DNA from: Pisolithus tinctorius
Lineage: Eukaryota > Basidiomycota > Agaricomycetes > Boletales > Pisolithaceae
Length of the DNA: 64,000 nt
NCBI GenBank assembly: GCA_024663395.1
Contig: JANFAH010000002.1
Location: forward strand, 3,348,001-3,412,000
Direction: 5' to 3'
Shown: piece after piece, positions 1 through 10,219 of the stretch
Layout: each line of letters opens with the position of its first letter
Position numbering within the stretch: the first letter of the stretch is position 1
Program-made: the position numbers and the translations under genes
Notes under the pieces: model-generated
What the model saw: the letters and a program-made list of their open reading frames with translations, nothing else
Told to the model about the DNA's origin: nothing
The model's database searches: none

Positions 1-400
1 ACCATCTCGTCTGGATTGCCCTGGGCGATGAATGGAAGACTGCATTCCAGACTCAGTATGGATCTTATGAGTGGTTAGTAATGCCTTTCAGCCTCACCAA
101 TGCCCTGGCCACATTCCAACGCTTTGTGAATACCATTTTTGTGGACATGTTGGATGTCTGCATAGTCATCTACTTAGATGACATCCTAATCTACTCCAGA
201 GATAAAGAGTCCCATAAGCAGCATGTCTGAGAAGTACTCCACCAGCTTCAGCTTCACAGCCTTTATGCAAAGCCAGAGAAATGTGAGTTTCACTCAGACT
301 CGGTTGAATACCTCAGATTCCACCTTTCCCCTGCCAGCCTCACAATGTCGAAGGAAAAGGTCCAGACCATCTGCAACTGGCCTGAACCTCACAAGGTCAA
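1..400 (+). pseudogene. E1 reverse transcriptase fragment
   Basis: Frame 3 encodes the RT palm of a Ty3/gypsy polymerase, including the catalytic YLDD motif (about 170-182) followed by the ILIYS and HKQHV stretches. An in-frame TGA at 227-229 replaces the arginine codon that A1 has at the same place, which fits a CGA to TGA transition. Reading continues in the same frame through the PEKCEF motif to the K junction at 400. Upstream pol lies outside the window. Non-functional. Confidence 0.9.
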
Positions 401-1068
401 TGTTATGCCGACGACTTGTATCGCGTCACAAATCAAGTGCGATGAAGCACAAGCACGTGACTGCGCAAGAAGTGATGTGTAATTTAACTTCACTAGCGGT
501 GGAACACTAGTCTTGGCCAACCGAAGTCATACTGGCAAGTCCTTGTTGGTACAGCATGCAGAGCTAAGGGTGGTTGCAAAGTAGATTTTGAATGAGGGAC
601 CGGTACAGTACATGTGGGTTTATAGTGTGTACAGTACAGCAAGTCAAACATTTGAATACAGGTACAGCCACTCACCCAAGTCTGAACACAGAAGGCACAA
701 GGGCAACCCTACTGCGGATGGGACTCTATGGGGGTGAACGAACACAGGAAAGAGGGACTAACCGCGTATGTGAGTCAAAGGTGGAGTGTTCACCCAGGGT
801 GAATGCATCATGTGACCGTGTGGATCAGGGCCACCAGCGGATCACGGAGGGAAAGGGGAACAGACACAATGTCCAGCTATAGTACAACGCGGGGTAGACA
901 GGGGTCTACCAAGAAAGGAAACAGATGACATAAGGAAATGTATGGAACACAAGTCCAACTGTGTAAACAGTGGCTTGCGAGTGAACAGAACACCTACAGA
1001 GGCGGGACGAAGCGCGAACGGTTTATGTAAGCGTCTGTAAGAGGAAACAATGTGAGTGCAGCATAACA
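401..1068 (-). repeat. K 3' LTR
   Basis: 668 bp bounded by TGTTATGC and GCATAACA, an 8-bp perfect terminal inverted repeat of the TG...CA type. It is immediately preceded, in element orientation, by a purine-rich tract. It abuts the E1 RT fragment at 400/401. No TSD can be assigned because the other end of K is truncated. Confidence 0.85.
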
Positions 1069-1080
1069 TCACCCCCCCTT
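1069..1080 (-). promoter_or_regulatory. K polypurine tract
   Basis: On the minus strand a run AAGGGGGGGG lies 2-3 bases before the LTR start. This is the expected plus-strand priming site for LTR retrotransposon replication. Confidence 0.7.
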
Positions 1081-1197
1081 CAAGGCCTGAGGTCCTCCGA
1101 AGGCAGGTAAAGGCCCTGTTGGACCCAGGAGCGGATTTCGGCATTAGTTGCCACCGCAAGTTGGGCAGTCAGCCGACCAATGTCCAAGGCATGAACA

Positions 1198-2544
1198 TCA
1201 GTAACAGGCGAACTGATGAAGGGGATGCTGCCAATTGATGGGAACGAGCCCACCAAGTTCTCTCTTACTGAGGGTGGAGACAGGTACAGGGACAAAGGGA
1301 GTTGCCAGTAGAGCTCTTGATGTCTGAGGAGCATAGAAGAGGGCTCTTCCAGCGGCGTCACCTCGGGCCTGAGTGAAGAAGTCGAGCCAGTCGCGGGGCG
1401 ATCTGTTGAAGGGGACAGATGCGAGCATGTCCATGATGGCCTGGAAGTGTTCTCTACCCTGGCCCAGTACAATCTTCTCCCAGCAATCGCGACACCTCGG
1501 TTCGACATCTCTGACAGCCTCTCCACTTCCTCTGGATCCAGATTGTAGCATCCCTCGGAGACCGGCTTCTTCTCCCATGACCTTCCATGCTTCCTCTCGG
1601 TGAGGGTCCTGAGGTAGGCCTGATCTTCCAGGTGTTGCTTGACTTGCCAGAGGGAGGAGCCCGTGGACCACGATGTCAAGGGGTGTTCGGTTGAGGAAGG
1701 CGTGAAAGGAGGAGATGAGGGATGGGCCGTAGTCTTTGTGGACAATCTTGACGACAGCTTCCTGGGTCTTAAGTATTTCCTGGAGGATGGCGGAGTTGGC
1801 CTTGTCGATGTCTTCGTAGGTATGTGCTTCGAAACTTCCTTCCGCGGTCGCTACCTGGTCATGTACATGCTTACCAATCACTTCTGAGCTTCTGAAGATC
1901 TTAGACAGCACCCGTAGATGTTCATGATGTCCTCCTGCTCTCCAGCCGTGTGATTCCCAGCGCTCGAAGTTGTTAAGTAGCTGCATGTAACCAAGGAAGA
2001 TGCTTGCCTCAGGAGCCACCCACTTGGCAGAGGAGGGGGCTGTGGGTGTGACTGCGGGGGCCGAGAGGTCAGCTGGTGTGATGGATGGTGCTGGAGCGGG
2101 TGCACCAGGGCGAGTTGCTGGGGAGGGGGACTTGTAACCGGCCTGGGAGAGAGGCGGGGTGTTGCAGGATCGGAAAGAGGAGTCATAGCGAGGCTCGGAT
2201 GGTCCTGAGTGAGCCTTGGACTTTCCCTTGTGGGTGTCCTTGCGAGCTCTCTGCGAAGTGGGGACCGAGCGGATAACTGGGTATGGGTATGGGCGACTGG
2301 CAGAGGCGACAGAGTTGTGAAGGGGTTGGTAGGCACCCGCATGTGAGGAGTGGGTGGATACCGCAGAGGATGGGGAGCATAGTGCTCCGCAGGGGTGTAG
2401 CGGTGGTTCTGAGAGGCGAGGAGGGGTACTGGCATTGCGACAGAAGTAGGGACGGGAAGGGCCATAGGGTTCGTCGATGTCGGCATGGAAGTCATTGTCG
2501 AAATAGTCGGAGCCAGGGTTCTCAGTGTTGGGGGTGTAGGACAT
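1198..2544 (-). CDS. K accessory ORF downstream of pol (unknown function)
   Basis: 448-codon ORF between the pol chromodomain and the 3' LTR. The N-terminal 170 residues are Pro/Ser/Thr-rich and look disordered. The middle (about 185-300) is predicted helical, with leucine- and charge-rich stretches. Between about residues 300 and 350 the sequence becomes low in hydrophobic pattern, while another minus frame (1745-1080) reads better there and again at the C-terminus, so small compensating frameshifts are likely. Its ATG follows the pol TGA by 6 nt and lies in the same frame, so it could be an independent ORF, a reinitiation product, or a Pol C-terminal extension cut off by a CGA to TGA change. 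I do not recognise the family. Confidence 0.55.
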   Translation of the reverse strand: MSYTPNTENPGSDYFDNDFHADIDEPYGPSRPYFCRNASTPPRLSEPPLHPCGALCSPSSAVSTHSSHAGAYQPLHNSVASASRPYPYPVIRSVPTSQRARKDTHKGKSKAHSGPSEPRYDSSFRSCNTPPLSQAGYKSPSPATRPGAPAPAPSITPADLSAPAVTPTAPSSAKWVAPEASIFLGYMQLLNNFERWESHGWRAGGHHEHLRVLSKIFRSSEVIGKHVHDQVATAEGSFEAHTYEDIDKANSAILQEILKTQEAVVKIVHKDYGPSLISSFHAFLNRTPLDIVVHGLLPLASQATPGRSGLPQDPHREEAWKVMGEEAGLRGMLQSGSRGSGEAVRDVEPRCRDCWEKIVLGQGREHFQAIMDMLASVPFNRSPRDWLDFFTQARGDAAGRALFYAPQTSRALLATPFVPVPVSTLSKRELGGLVPINWQHPLHQFACY

Positions 2545-2550
2545 AGCGGT

Positions 2551-5500
2551 TCAGAGGTTGTGGACGCACTTGTACTCCCCAAGAACTTCTGGGGCATTTA
2601 TAAGGTTTTCCTTGCTCTCCCAGCTATTCTGGGAGTGCGGGTAACCGAGCCATTTGACAAGATAGAGGTACTTCTGCCACGGGGTTGCCCCAGGGTCTGT
2701 ACTCGATGACTTGACCTTGCATGCATGTTTGTGCTTGAGTATGGCCTCGACCTCCCATTCGTTCTCATCTCCTACCAATTCTGGCGGAGGCAGGGGTTGT
2801 GCTGGGCCATACTTGCGTGTTTCAACGAAAGGGGTAAGCTTGGACGTGTGGAACACAGGGTGTATCTGCCAGCTTGAGGGGAGCTGGAGCCTGTATGCCA
2901 CTGGGTTGATCCGTTTGGAAATTACAAACGGGCTGTGACATCGGGGCGCCAGCTTCTTCGACAGAACATCCCTTTTTAGATCAGAAGCGTCAAGCCACAC
3001 CTTATCTCCTATGGAGAACTCCATATAGCCTCCTTTCGATCTCGATTTCATCAACTCCTGTGCTTCTTTATGAGCGATTATCACAGCATCCTGATTGGTG
3101 GCCAGTTGCTCGAGTCGATCCCCTGCCAGCGACTCCTGTGGGGGTTGTCCCATGGGGTAGGGGGCGGGGTCGAATCCGTACATGAGCGAATATGGCGTCT
3201 GGTTGTGGGACGAGTGTACGCACGAGTTGTGTGCCATTTGAGCATCTGGGAGTTTGGCGTGCCAGTTGTGGGGGTCTGTGTCTGCATACATTCTGAGGTA
3301 AGTGCCTACCTCTTGGTTGACACATTCCGCCTCTCCATTGGTCTGTGGGTGGTATGCAGTGGAAGCCTTCAGTTCGATCCCGAGGGCTTGGTAGAGGTCC
3401 CAAGTGAAAGCGGAGACAAACTGAGGACCGCGGTCTGAGATGACGGCCTCCGGAACACCCCAATGAGGGTAGACATAGGCGTGGTAAAGGTCCGCGATGC
3501 CAACACTGTCCACAGTCTTGGTAGTCAGCAGGAAGAACGCACCCTTGGTGAGTCCCTGGTCTATGATGGTGAGGATGGAGTTGTATCTTCCTCCGGACAG
3601 GGGGAGATCCATAACCAGATCCATTGAGATCTGTTTAAAGGGGAAGGGGTTCTTGGCTACGTCATGCGGGGTGATCGGCGGGGTTGTCGGATGTGTGTTG
3701 ACCTTATTTGCCTGGCAAGAGGGGCACCCTCTGCAGTAGTTGCAGATGGACTGGTACATTCTGGGCCACCACACATACTTGTTCATTTTCTTCGTCATTG
3801 CCTTCACTCCAGGGTGTCCGAATGCAGGGAGGTCATGGTACTGCCAGAGGACGTCTTGGCGGACTGGTTCTGGCACGAAGATCCTTCTTCCCTTTCTCCT
3901 GACTCTGTCAGACCCTTCTGTTGCTTCGGGGGCCAAGAGGGATGCGGATGCTTTCTTTACCTCCTGGTACAGGTCAGCACTCAGCTGGAAAACATGTCCC
4001 TTACCCTTCCGAACCTTTGGAGTTTCCTCAAGCGGGCATTCGGTGGGTTTCGGTTCCTTGAAAGAGACCTTCCGGATGGGTCTCGCGGTTTCCGGCGGTC
4101 CGGAAGTAGTTCTTTCGACTTTGAAAATCGAAACAACGGAGGGTCTCACCCCCCCCTCAAGCCAAATGGCCTTCGGAAGTAGGGTGGAGACGGTACTAGG
4201 CTTGGCATTGAAATCCGAGTGGCGGGAAAGGGTGTTGGCAGCAGAATTCTTTGTTCCCGCAATGTGGACAAACAGGAGCGGGTACTCCTGGAGTGTAGCT
4301 TGCCAATGAGCCTGTCGGGCGGTGAGCTTCTGCGGTTGCGAGTAATATGTTATATTCTGGTGGTCGGTGTAGACCTTAGTCAGTTCTGGGGGCGAGAGCA
4401 GATAAGGGCGCCACTGCTTGAGGGCGCACATCACTGCTAGCATCTCCAAGTCGTAGACTTGGTAGTTCTGCTCTGCTCCGGTAAGCGACTGAGACATATA
4501 CGCGCATGGGTGAAGCAATCCCGAGTCATCGGCTTGTGACAGAACAGCACCAGTGCCAAGCTTAGAGGCATCGGTGTGTAAGATGAAGGGCTTCTGGAGG
4601 TCCGGAAGCTGCAGTACAGGCTTGGACGAAAGGGCCTTCTTCAGGTCTTCGAAGGCAGAGGCCTGTTCCAGGCCCCAGGTCCACTTAGCGTTCTTCTTAG
4701 ACAGGTCATGCAGGGGCCGGGCTGTCTGCGAGAAGCCGGAGATGAACTGTCAGTAGAAGTTGCAGAAGCCGAGGAAGGAGTGGAGTTCTTTCAGGGTCAT
4801 CGGAGCGGGCCAAGTTCTGATGGCTTCGATCTTGACCTCCAACGGTTCGTACTGACCCTGGCAGATCACGAATCCTAAAAACTCTATATCTTCGGCTTCA
4901 AAGGTACACTTCTTGAGTTTGAGGCGAAGGTGTTCTTTTGAAGCGATTCCCAAGAAGCGCTGGACCGCTTTGCATAGTCCTTCCTTCATTTTTGAGTGTA
5001 TGGTGACATCATCCATGAAAATAACGGCTTTCCTCTCGTTCTTGAGTTCTCCGAACATGTGATCCATGTACCTCTGAAAGGTAGGTGGTGAGTTGCACTG
5101 TCCAAAGAACATTACCATTGGCTCGAAGAGTCCTCTAGGGGTAATAAACGCCCCTTTCCACTCGTCACCCTCCTTCACCCTGATGTTTGTGAAGCCCCAG
5201 CAGACATCGAACTTGGCGAAGTAGCGGGAGCCAGCGAGTTTGTCCAGCAGGGTCTTTACGTCTGGGAGGGGGTACGAGTCAATCACAGTGTGAGAGTTCA
5301 GGTACTGGTAGTCTTGGATAAGTCTTCTTTTTCCGTCCTTCTTTCCTACAAAAAAGACAGGGGCTGCCTGCGAAGATTTCGAGGGGCAGATCTTTCCACA
5401 CTTGAGGTTCTCGTCGATAAACTCGTTGAGGGCCTTAAGTTCATCGAGAGACAGCGGGTAGATGGCTCCTTTCTTCGGCTGGAAGCCTGGCTTCAATCTT

Positions 5501-6190
5501 ATCTCATGATCAAGGAAACCTCGGTGGGGTGGAAGAGGGATTTCTTCTTCGGAGAAGACTACCGAGAAATCTTGATATTCCGGAGGTAATTCCACTTCTG
5601 CCTGTATGTGGGAGGCTTCGAGTTTTGTGGAAATGGAGGTGCGGTTTATTTTGACGGTCCTAGCGAAGTCGGTTCCGCAGACACGGTTTTTCTTGTCAAG
5701 GCCATGGTCAAGCTCCCCCCATCTGATCAGCTTTCTTGTTGTCCAGCTGATTATGGGGTTGTGCTCTTTGAGCCAGGGCATACTGAGGAGGAGGGACTCC
5801 CAATTTCTGAGTTTAAGGACATATGCGTGGATGCGCATTGTCTTTCCCCAGATCTTGGCTCTGAAGGAAGCAATATGGGTTACCCAGTCTCCGGTCCTGC
5901 CTTTGTAGCTTCTCGACTCCCATGGTCTTGCGATCTTTTGCATCGGGATGTCGTATTTCTCGACTATTGCAGGGTCGATGATATTTGTTTCGGCGCCCAA
6001 GTCGAGGATGGTTCGGACGGTAGCGTTTTCACGATCGACAAGGTAAGCGAAACCAGCGATAGGAGTGATTGACATATCTTGTTCGTAATCATACACTTTC
6101 TCGGTTCCTATCTTAACCTCTATTTTTCGTGACACTATGGGCTCTCTTCCTGACACTACACCAGGGGAGCCTTTCAAAAATCCAGTTGAC
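2551..6190 (-). pseudogene. K pol: protease, RT, RNase H, integrase, chromodomain
   Basis: Single open frame of about 1,200 codons interrupted only by TGA at 4747-4749. Order: aspartic protease (motif reads DLGA, so the Ser/Thr after the catalytic Asp is Leu, consistent with TCG to TTG), RT (active site FMDD rather than the usual YxDD, about 5010), RNase H (starting around 4620), integrase with HHCC zinc-binding region and DDE core (SDRGPQF at about 3440), and a C-terminal chromodomain (VKWLGYPHSQNSWE). The TGA falls in the FY-x-QFI motif after RT, where A1 has Arg. Pol lies in the -1 frame relative to gag, overlapping at a TTTTT run near 6190. Probably recently active and now inactivated by CpG transitions; stop readthrough cannot be excluded. 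Confidence 0.85.
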
Positions 6191-6478
6191 CTTTCGGTCC
6201 ACCGTCGTCTGTGGGTTCGTCATTCTCCCCACAGTAGTGGTTGGTCGGTTCTGAATCTTCCTCCTCTTTGGAATTCTTGTTGAGTTCCTTGAGCATTGCC
6301 AGGATGCAAGTTCAGAATTTCTGGGCCAAGGAAGACCTACTGTTTGTTGCAGACGAGGGGCATTTGGACTTCATGTGCCCTGTCTTACCGCATCCAAAAC
6401 AGGTAGGAGCTTCGCTCTGTGATCGGACCTTGGACTTCCAATCAACATCCATGGCATAAGGGTCTCGGTATGGAAGCC
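6191..6478 (-). pseudogene. K gag C-terminal fragment with zinc knuckle
   Basis: The minus strand encodes a CCHC zinc knuckle (C-F-G-C-GKTG-H-MKSK-C, about 6420-6350), then an in-frame TGA after QKF, then an acidic tail ending at GQLDF-stop. Zinc knuckles in Gag bind the element RNA. The knuckle lies upstream of the pol frame as expected. N-terminal gag is lost at the 6478 junction. Confidence 0.75.
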
Positions 6479-7965
6479 TACCTTGAGTACCTGGTCTTAT
6501 GAGCAGTCACACTGATGGATATAGAGAAACTTCATAATGATATCCTGACCACACTGCTGGATGACCCAGTCTCACAAATCTGCCTGTCCAACATGTCTAA
6601 TCCCTGGTGGTCAGTAGATGACACCAGTTTCCTTCAGCTTGATGGAAGGGTCTATGTGCCGGACTCAAATGATCTCTGCCTCAGGGTCTTGCAGCTTAAG
6701 CATGACCACCCCCTGTCTGGCCACTTTGGCCAAAACCGAACCCTAGAGCTCATACGGTGTGAATATACCTGGCCCGGCCTCAGGACATTTGTCAAAGACT
6801 ATGTCCAGTCTTTCATGGCCTGTGCTCATGCTAAGGTTCCCCACCATTGGTCTTACAGCCTCCTCAAGCAGCTTCTGGTGCTGGGGAAACCATGGATTTC
6901 ATCAAGCAACTCCTGGCCTCAACTGGCTTCATGGCCATCCTCATAGTAGTTGGCTGGCTTTCCAAGCAGGCCATATTCATCCCAACCCATGACACTATCA
7001 TGGCCCCAGAACTCACCAAACTCTTCTTACTCCATGTCTTCTCTAAGCATGGAGTACCAGCCCATGTAACCTCAGACCGAGGCTCGGAGTTCATCTCTCA
7101 TTTCTTCTGGTCACTTGGTAAGGCCTTAGACATGCACTTACACTTCACCTTGGGCTACCACCCCAAAGGCGATGGTCAGACTGAGAGGACCAACCAAACT
7201 CTTGAGCAATACCTCCAAGTGTACTGCAACTACCAGCAGGACAACTGGGCCGACCTACTACCTTTGGCTGAGTTTGCTTACAATAATGCCCCTAGTGCTA
7301 CTACAGGTGTCTCCCCTTTCTTCACTAATAAGGACTATCATCCCAACATCTCAGTATACCCAGAGTGTGATCTTACCTCTGCTTGGGCTTGTGACTATGC
7401 AGTTGACTTAGACTCACTGCATCAATACCTACAGGAAGAAATGACCTTAGCACAGCAGTGCTATCAAGGACCAGCCAATGCTAAACGCATGCCTGCTCTG
7501 GACTTCAAGGTTGGTGACCAAGTATATGTCAAAGCCAAGTACTTCTGGTCAACCTGGCCTTCCAAGAAGCTCTTGGAGAAAAACCTTGGGCTGTATCCAG
7601 TCATAGCTCAGGCTGGTACCCACTCATTCACACTGCACCTACCAGACTCAATGTGTGCAGTCCACCCGGTCTTCCACATCTCCCAACTCGAGCCAGCTGT
7701 CCTTAATACCATCCCGAACTGGACTCAACCACCACCCCCACCAGTTGAAGTTGATGGTGAACTAGAGTTCAAGGTAGCAGAAATCCTCGACTCTAAGGTC
7801 GACCAGCATCGCTGGTGTTGGCTTCAGTACCTAGTCCAGTGGACCGGCTACGAAGGGACAGACAAGGAAACCACTTGGGTACTTGCTACCAAACTTGACA
7901 ATGCCTCTGAACTCATACAAGAGTTCCACTCCCGCTACCCCAGTAAACCCAGCCCATACCAATGA
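6479..7965 (+). pseudogene. E1 integrase and chromodomain
   Basis: Resumes E1 pol at the TYLEY motif. It holds the HHCC zinc-binding domain (the first Cys of the CxxC pair is now Phe, SFMAC), the DDE core (MDFI, SDRGSEF, GDGQTER) and a C-terminal chromodomain (LVQWTGYEGTDKETTWV). Compared with A1 and E2, 16 bases are missing near 6892, between direct repeats of ATGG, shifting the frame between PWxS and MDFI. Downstream of the shift the frame is open to TGA at 7963. Bases 7966-8143 are 3' noncoding sequence of E1. Confidence 0.88.
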
Positions 7966-8486
7966 GGACCAGTCTCAACTGGCCTCAGTTTCTGTTTCTG
8001 TTTCCTATCGGTATCTAGTGTTCCTTTGATCTCTTACTTACTTTGTTTTCTCTTTCCTGTTTTCTCTTACTTTACTGTAGAACACTGGACACTGGACACC
8101 AGGCACATCACATTCGTGGAGAGGAGTAACAAGGGTGCTATGCTGTCATGACCGTGCCCAGACCACCCCAGACCGGCTCTACCCCGGTCTCGACCGGTCC
8201 TGTCCAACCCTTGCCCCGGTCCCGGCCTTAACCCTTCGACCCAGAAACGTGTTAGCTTGTGAGGCACTGCAAGGCAGTGCCCAGTCGAGTTGTCCCCTCA
8301 GTTAGTACCGGGCCGGTGTAACACCTGGCCCAGCCACATCTCCTGCCCCGGTTCCCGGTAATCCCTTGTTCATACTCTTTGCTTGATAATATTCTTTGTA
8401 ACACTACTTACCAATGTGTTTACCAATCATCGCTGTACCGGTGCAGACCGGTCTCCGGTGCTATGTTACACTTAGGTTACTTCCAG

Positions 8487-8494
8487 TATTTAAG
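8487..8494 (+). promoter_or_regulatory. A1 LTR TATA box
   Basis: TATTTAAG about 30 bases upstream of the TCAGTCTGAAAT segment that is complementary to the primer-binding site. This spacing would put the transcript 5' end at about 8517. The same arrangement is seen in the E LTRs. Confidence 0.6.
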
Positions 8495-8517
8495 CCGTAG
8501 GATAATCTGTTCTAGCC

Positions 8518-8529
8518 TCAGTCTGAAAT
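8518..8529 (+). promoter_or_regulatory. Predicted transcript 5' end / self-primer of A1
   Basis: TCAGTCTGAAAT. Its last ten bases (8520-8529) are the exact reverse complement of 8733-8742, immediately after the LTR. In Tf1/sushi-type elements the first bases of the RNA pair with such a site to prime reverse transcription. Confidence 0.6.
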
Positions 8530-8730
8530 CAACTTAGTTCCCGTCTTAGCCCGGTCTCCCTGTTCATCTGTCTTCTGCTTCTCGACCGGACTACGGCCCA
8601 CGCAAGGGAATAGCGCTGTGTCATCAGTCGCTAAGTCCAACAGTCCAAAACCTTCGATATCTCGTGTTACCCTCTGACCCCCGACCGGACTCTGGACCAG
8701 CCTTGGACCGGTAAAGACCCGGACTTAACA

Positions 8731-8744
8731 GTATTTCAGACTCA
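8731..8744 (+). promoter_or_regulatory. A1 primer-binding site (self-priming type)
   Basis: GTATTTCAGACTCA directly follows the 5' LTR. It does not start with the TGG expected for a tRNA 3' end. It holds ATTTCAGACT, which pairs perfectly with LTR bases 8520-8529. The same 14 bases follow the E2 5' LTR (49969-49982). Confidence 0.65.
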
Positions 8745-8798
8745 CACTTGTGTGGGTCAAACACCCTTCTACTCAATCCTCAGCATCACACCCTCGGC

Positions 8799-10181
8799 AT
8801 GCCTACCCAAACCAGAACCCAAGCAGCACGGGCATGTGCTACCAACAACCCAGATTCCGCCTCAGCAGTCAACTTGTGCTGCACCGCTGCCCTGGTGTCC
8901 TTAGGGACAGCCAGAAGATCACCCGGTGAAGTCAACAACTTCAGGGGCTTCTCAGCCTGTAGATCCACTACCCCCATCCCTAACTGACCTCTCACACCCA
9001 CTAATGATCCGGATGATGAACTGGACCCAGACGAACCAGATGACTTCAATCCTGGTGGTAATGACCCCGGTGATGAAGGTCCTGGCGACGATGGGCCGGG
9101 AGATGACCCGGACAATGACAATGAAGAACCTCTCCCAGAGGATGATGTCGAGCCTGGTGTAACCGTGCTCGATAATCTTGCCAAAGCCATAGAGCTCCTC
9201 GCACGTAATGCTCGCACCGGCTCTGAATCATCCTCCAGAACCAAGCTGCATGAACCAGACACCTTCGATGGGACGGACCCAAAGAAGCTGCGCGCATTCC
9301 TTATCCAGTGCAAACTCAACTTCCGAGACCGGCCCCGGGCCTTTCGAAGTGATCAAGCCAAGGTCACTTTCGTGCAGTCATTTCTTAAAGGAATGGCTCT
9401 CGAGTGGTTCGAACTGGACCTACTTGGGACTGAAGACCCGGAGGACCGGCCCTACTGGATGGACTCTTGGAAGGAGTTCGTCATAGAACTTCAAACAACT
9501 TTCGGACCTCACGACCTGGTAGCTGACGCTGAAAGCCAGCTGGACCACCTCCAGATGAAAGATAATCACCAGGTCAACAAGTATGTGGTCGAGTTCAACC
9601 GGCTTGCCTCACAAGTCCGGGGATACGGTGATGGTGCCCTGCACCACTTCTTCTACACCGGTCTCCCCGACCGTATCAAAGATGAGGTCTGCCAGGTCGG
9701 CAAACCAAGAACCCTTCACGAGCTTTGCCACCTAGTGCAGGAGATTGACGCACGTTACTGGGAGCGCAAAGAGGAGGTTCAGCAGTCTAGTAAACACCAG
9801 GGGTCGTCCTCTGGTAACAAGTCTACTCCCAATCCCGGCCACAACAATCAGTCTAAGCCTGGTCAAGAGAGGTCCAAGACTGGCAATAACTCCGGAAATA
9901 GCAACTCCGGTAACCAAACTCAGTCCAAACCCACCTCGACCGGTCAGACTGGCTCTAACACATCCAAGCTAGACTCAAACAAACTGGGCAAGGACGGCAA
10001 GTTGACACCGGAGGAGCACAAACGCCGTAGAGACAATAACCTTTGCATGTTCTGTGGGGGCACCGGACATTTTGCAGATAAGTGCCCCAAGAAAGCCGGG
10101 AAAGCCAAAGCCTGCGCTGTGGCCACCTCTGAGGCAGCACCAGCCTCAACCTTGGGCTCTGCCCCCGAGGCAAAAAAATAG
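8799..10181 (+). pseudogene. A1 gag (one premature TGA)
   Basis: Starts at the first ATG after the LTR in this frame. About 460 codons: an N-terminal Ser/Thr/Ala-rich part, TGA at 8985-8987 (codon 63, probably CGA to TGA), a very acidic D/P/G-rich stretch, the retrotransposon Gag core (FIQCKLNF through LVQEID, about 9290-9750), an N/S/G/K-rich linker, and a CCHC zinc knuckle (C-MF-C-GGTG-H-FADK-C, about 10046-10087). It ends at TAG 10179-10181, directly behind an A7 slippery run. Gag forms the virus-like particle. The stop would remove everything beyond residue 62 unless read through or restarted downstream. Confidence 0.85.
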
Positions 10182-10219
10182 GTAGCAGCTCTCAGGACTC
10201 TGCACAGACTGAGAGCTGC
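10172..10219 (+). promoter_or_regulatory. -1 ribosomal frameshift signal at the gag-pol junction
   Basis: A slippery heptamer A_AAA_AAA (10172-10178) is in the correct register just before the gag TAG. Six bases later comes a perfect 11-bp hairpin: arm 10185-10195 (GCAGCTCTCAG), 13-base loop, arm 10209-10219. Pol is open in the -1 frame from 10178. E2 has the canonical A_AAA_AAC at the same place (52264-52270) and the same 5' arm. This would set the Gag to Gag-Pol ratio. Confidence 0.85.

Larger units (their letters stand above)
401..6478 (-). mobile_element. Ty3/gypsy element K (5'-truncated)
   Basis: Reverse-strand chromovirus: gag C-terminus (6478 down to about 6191), pol (to 2551), an extra 3' ORF (2544-1198), polypurine tract and 3' LTR (1068-401). 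The 5' LTR and most of gag are absent. The break at about 6478 also removes several hundred bases of the host element E1, so insertion and truncation or deletion are linked. K keeps many CpG sites and most of its reading frame, so it is relatively young. Confidence 0.85.
8144..8730 (+). repeat. A1 5' LTR
   Basis: 587 bp, begins TGTCATGACC and ends GGACTTAACA. Contains a TATA-like TATTTAAG (8487-8494) and the predicted transcript start region near 8517. Nearly identical to 18628-19214. Preceded by TATGC, the TSD. Confidence 0.95.

Noticed and set aside
3070..4309. Several overlapping plus-strand ORFs of 120-190 codons
   Set aside because: They lie opposite the K pol frame, which has clear RNase H, integrase and chromodomain motifs; they are antisense shadows.
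8731..8744. tRNA-type primer-binding site
   Set aside because: Does not begin with TGG after the LTR, while pairing with the LTR's own start region is perfect over ten bases.
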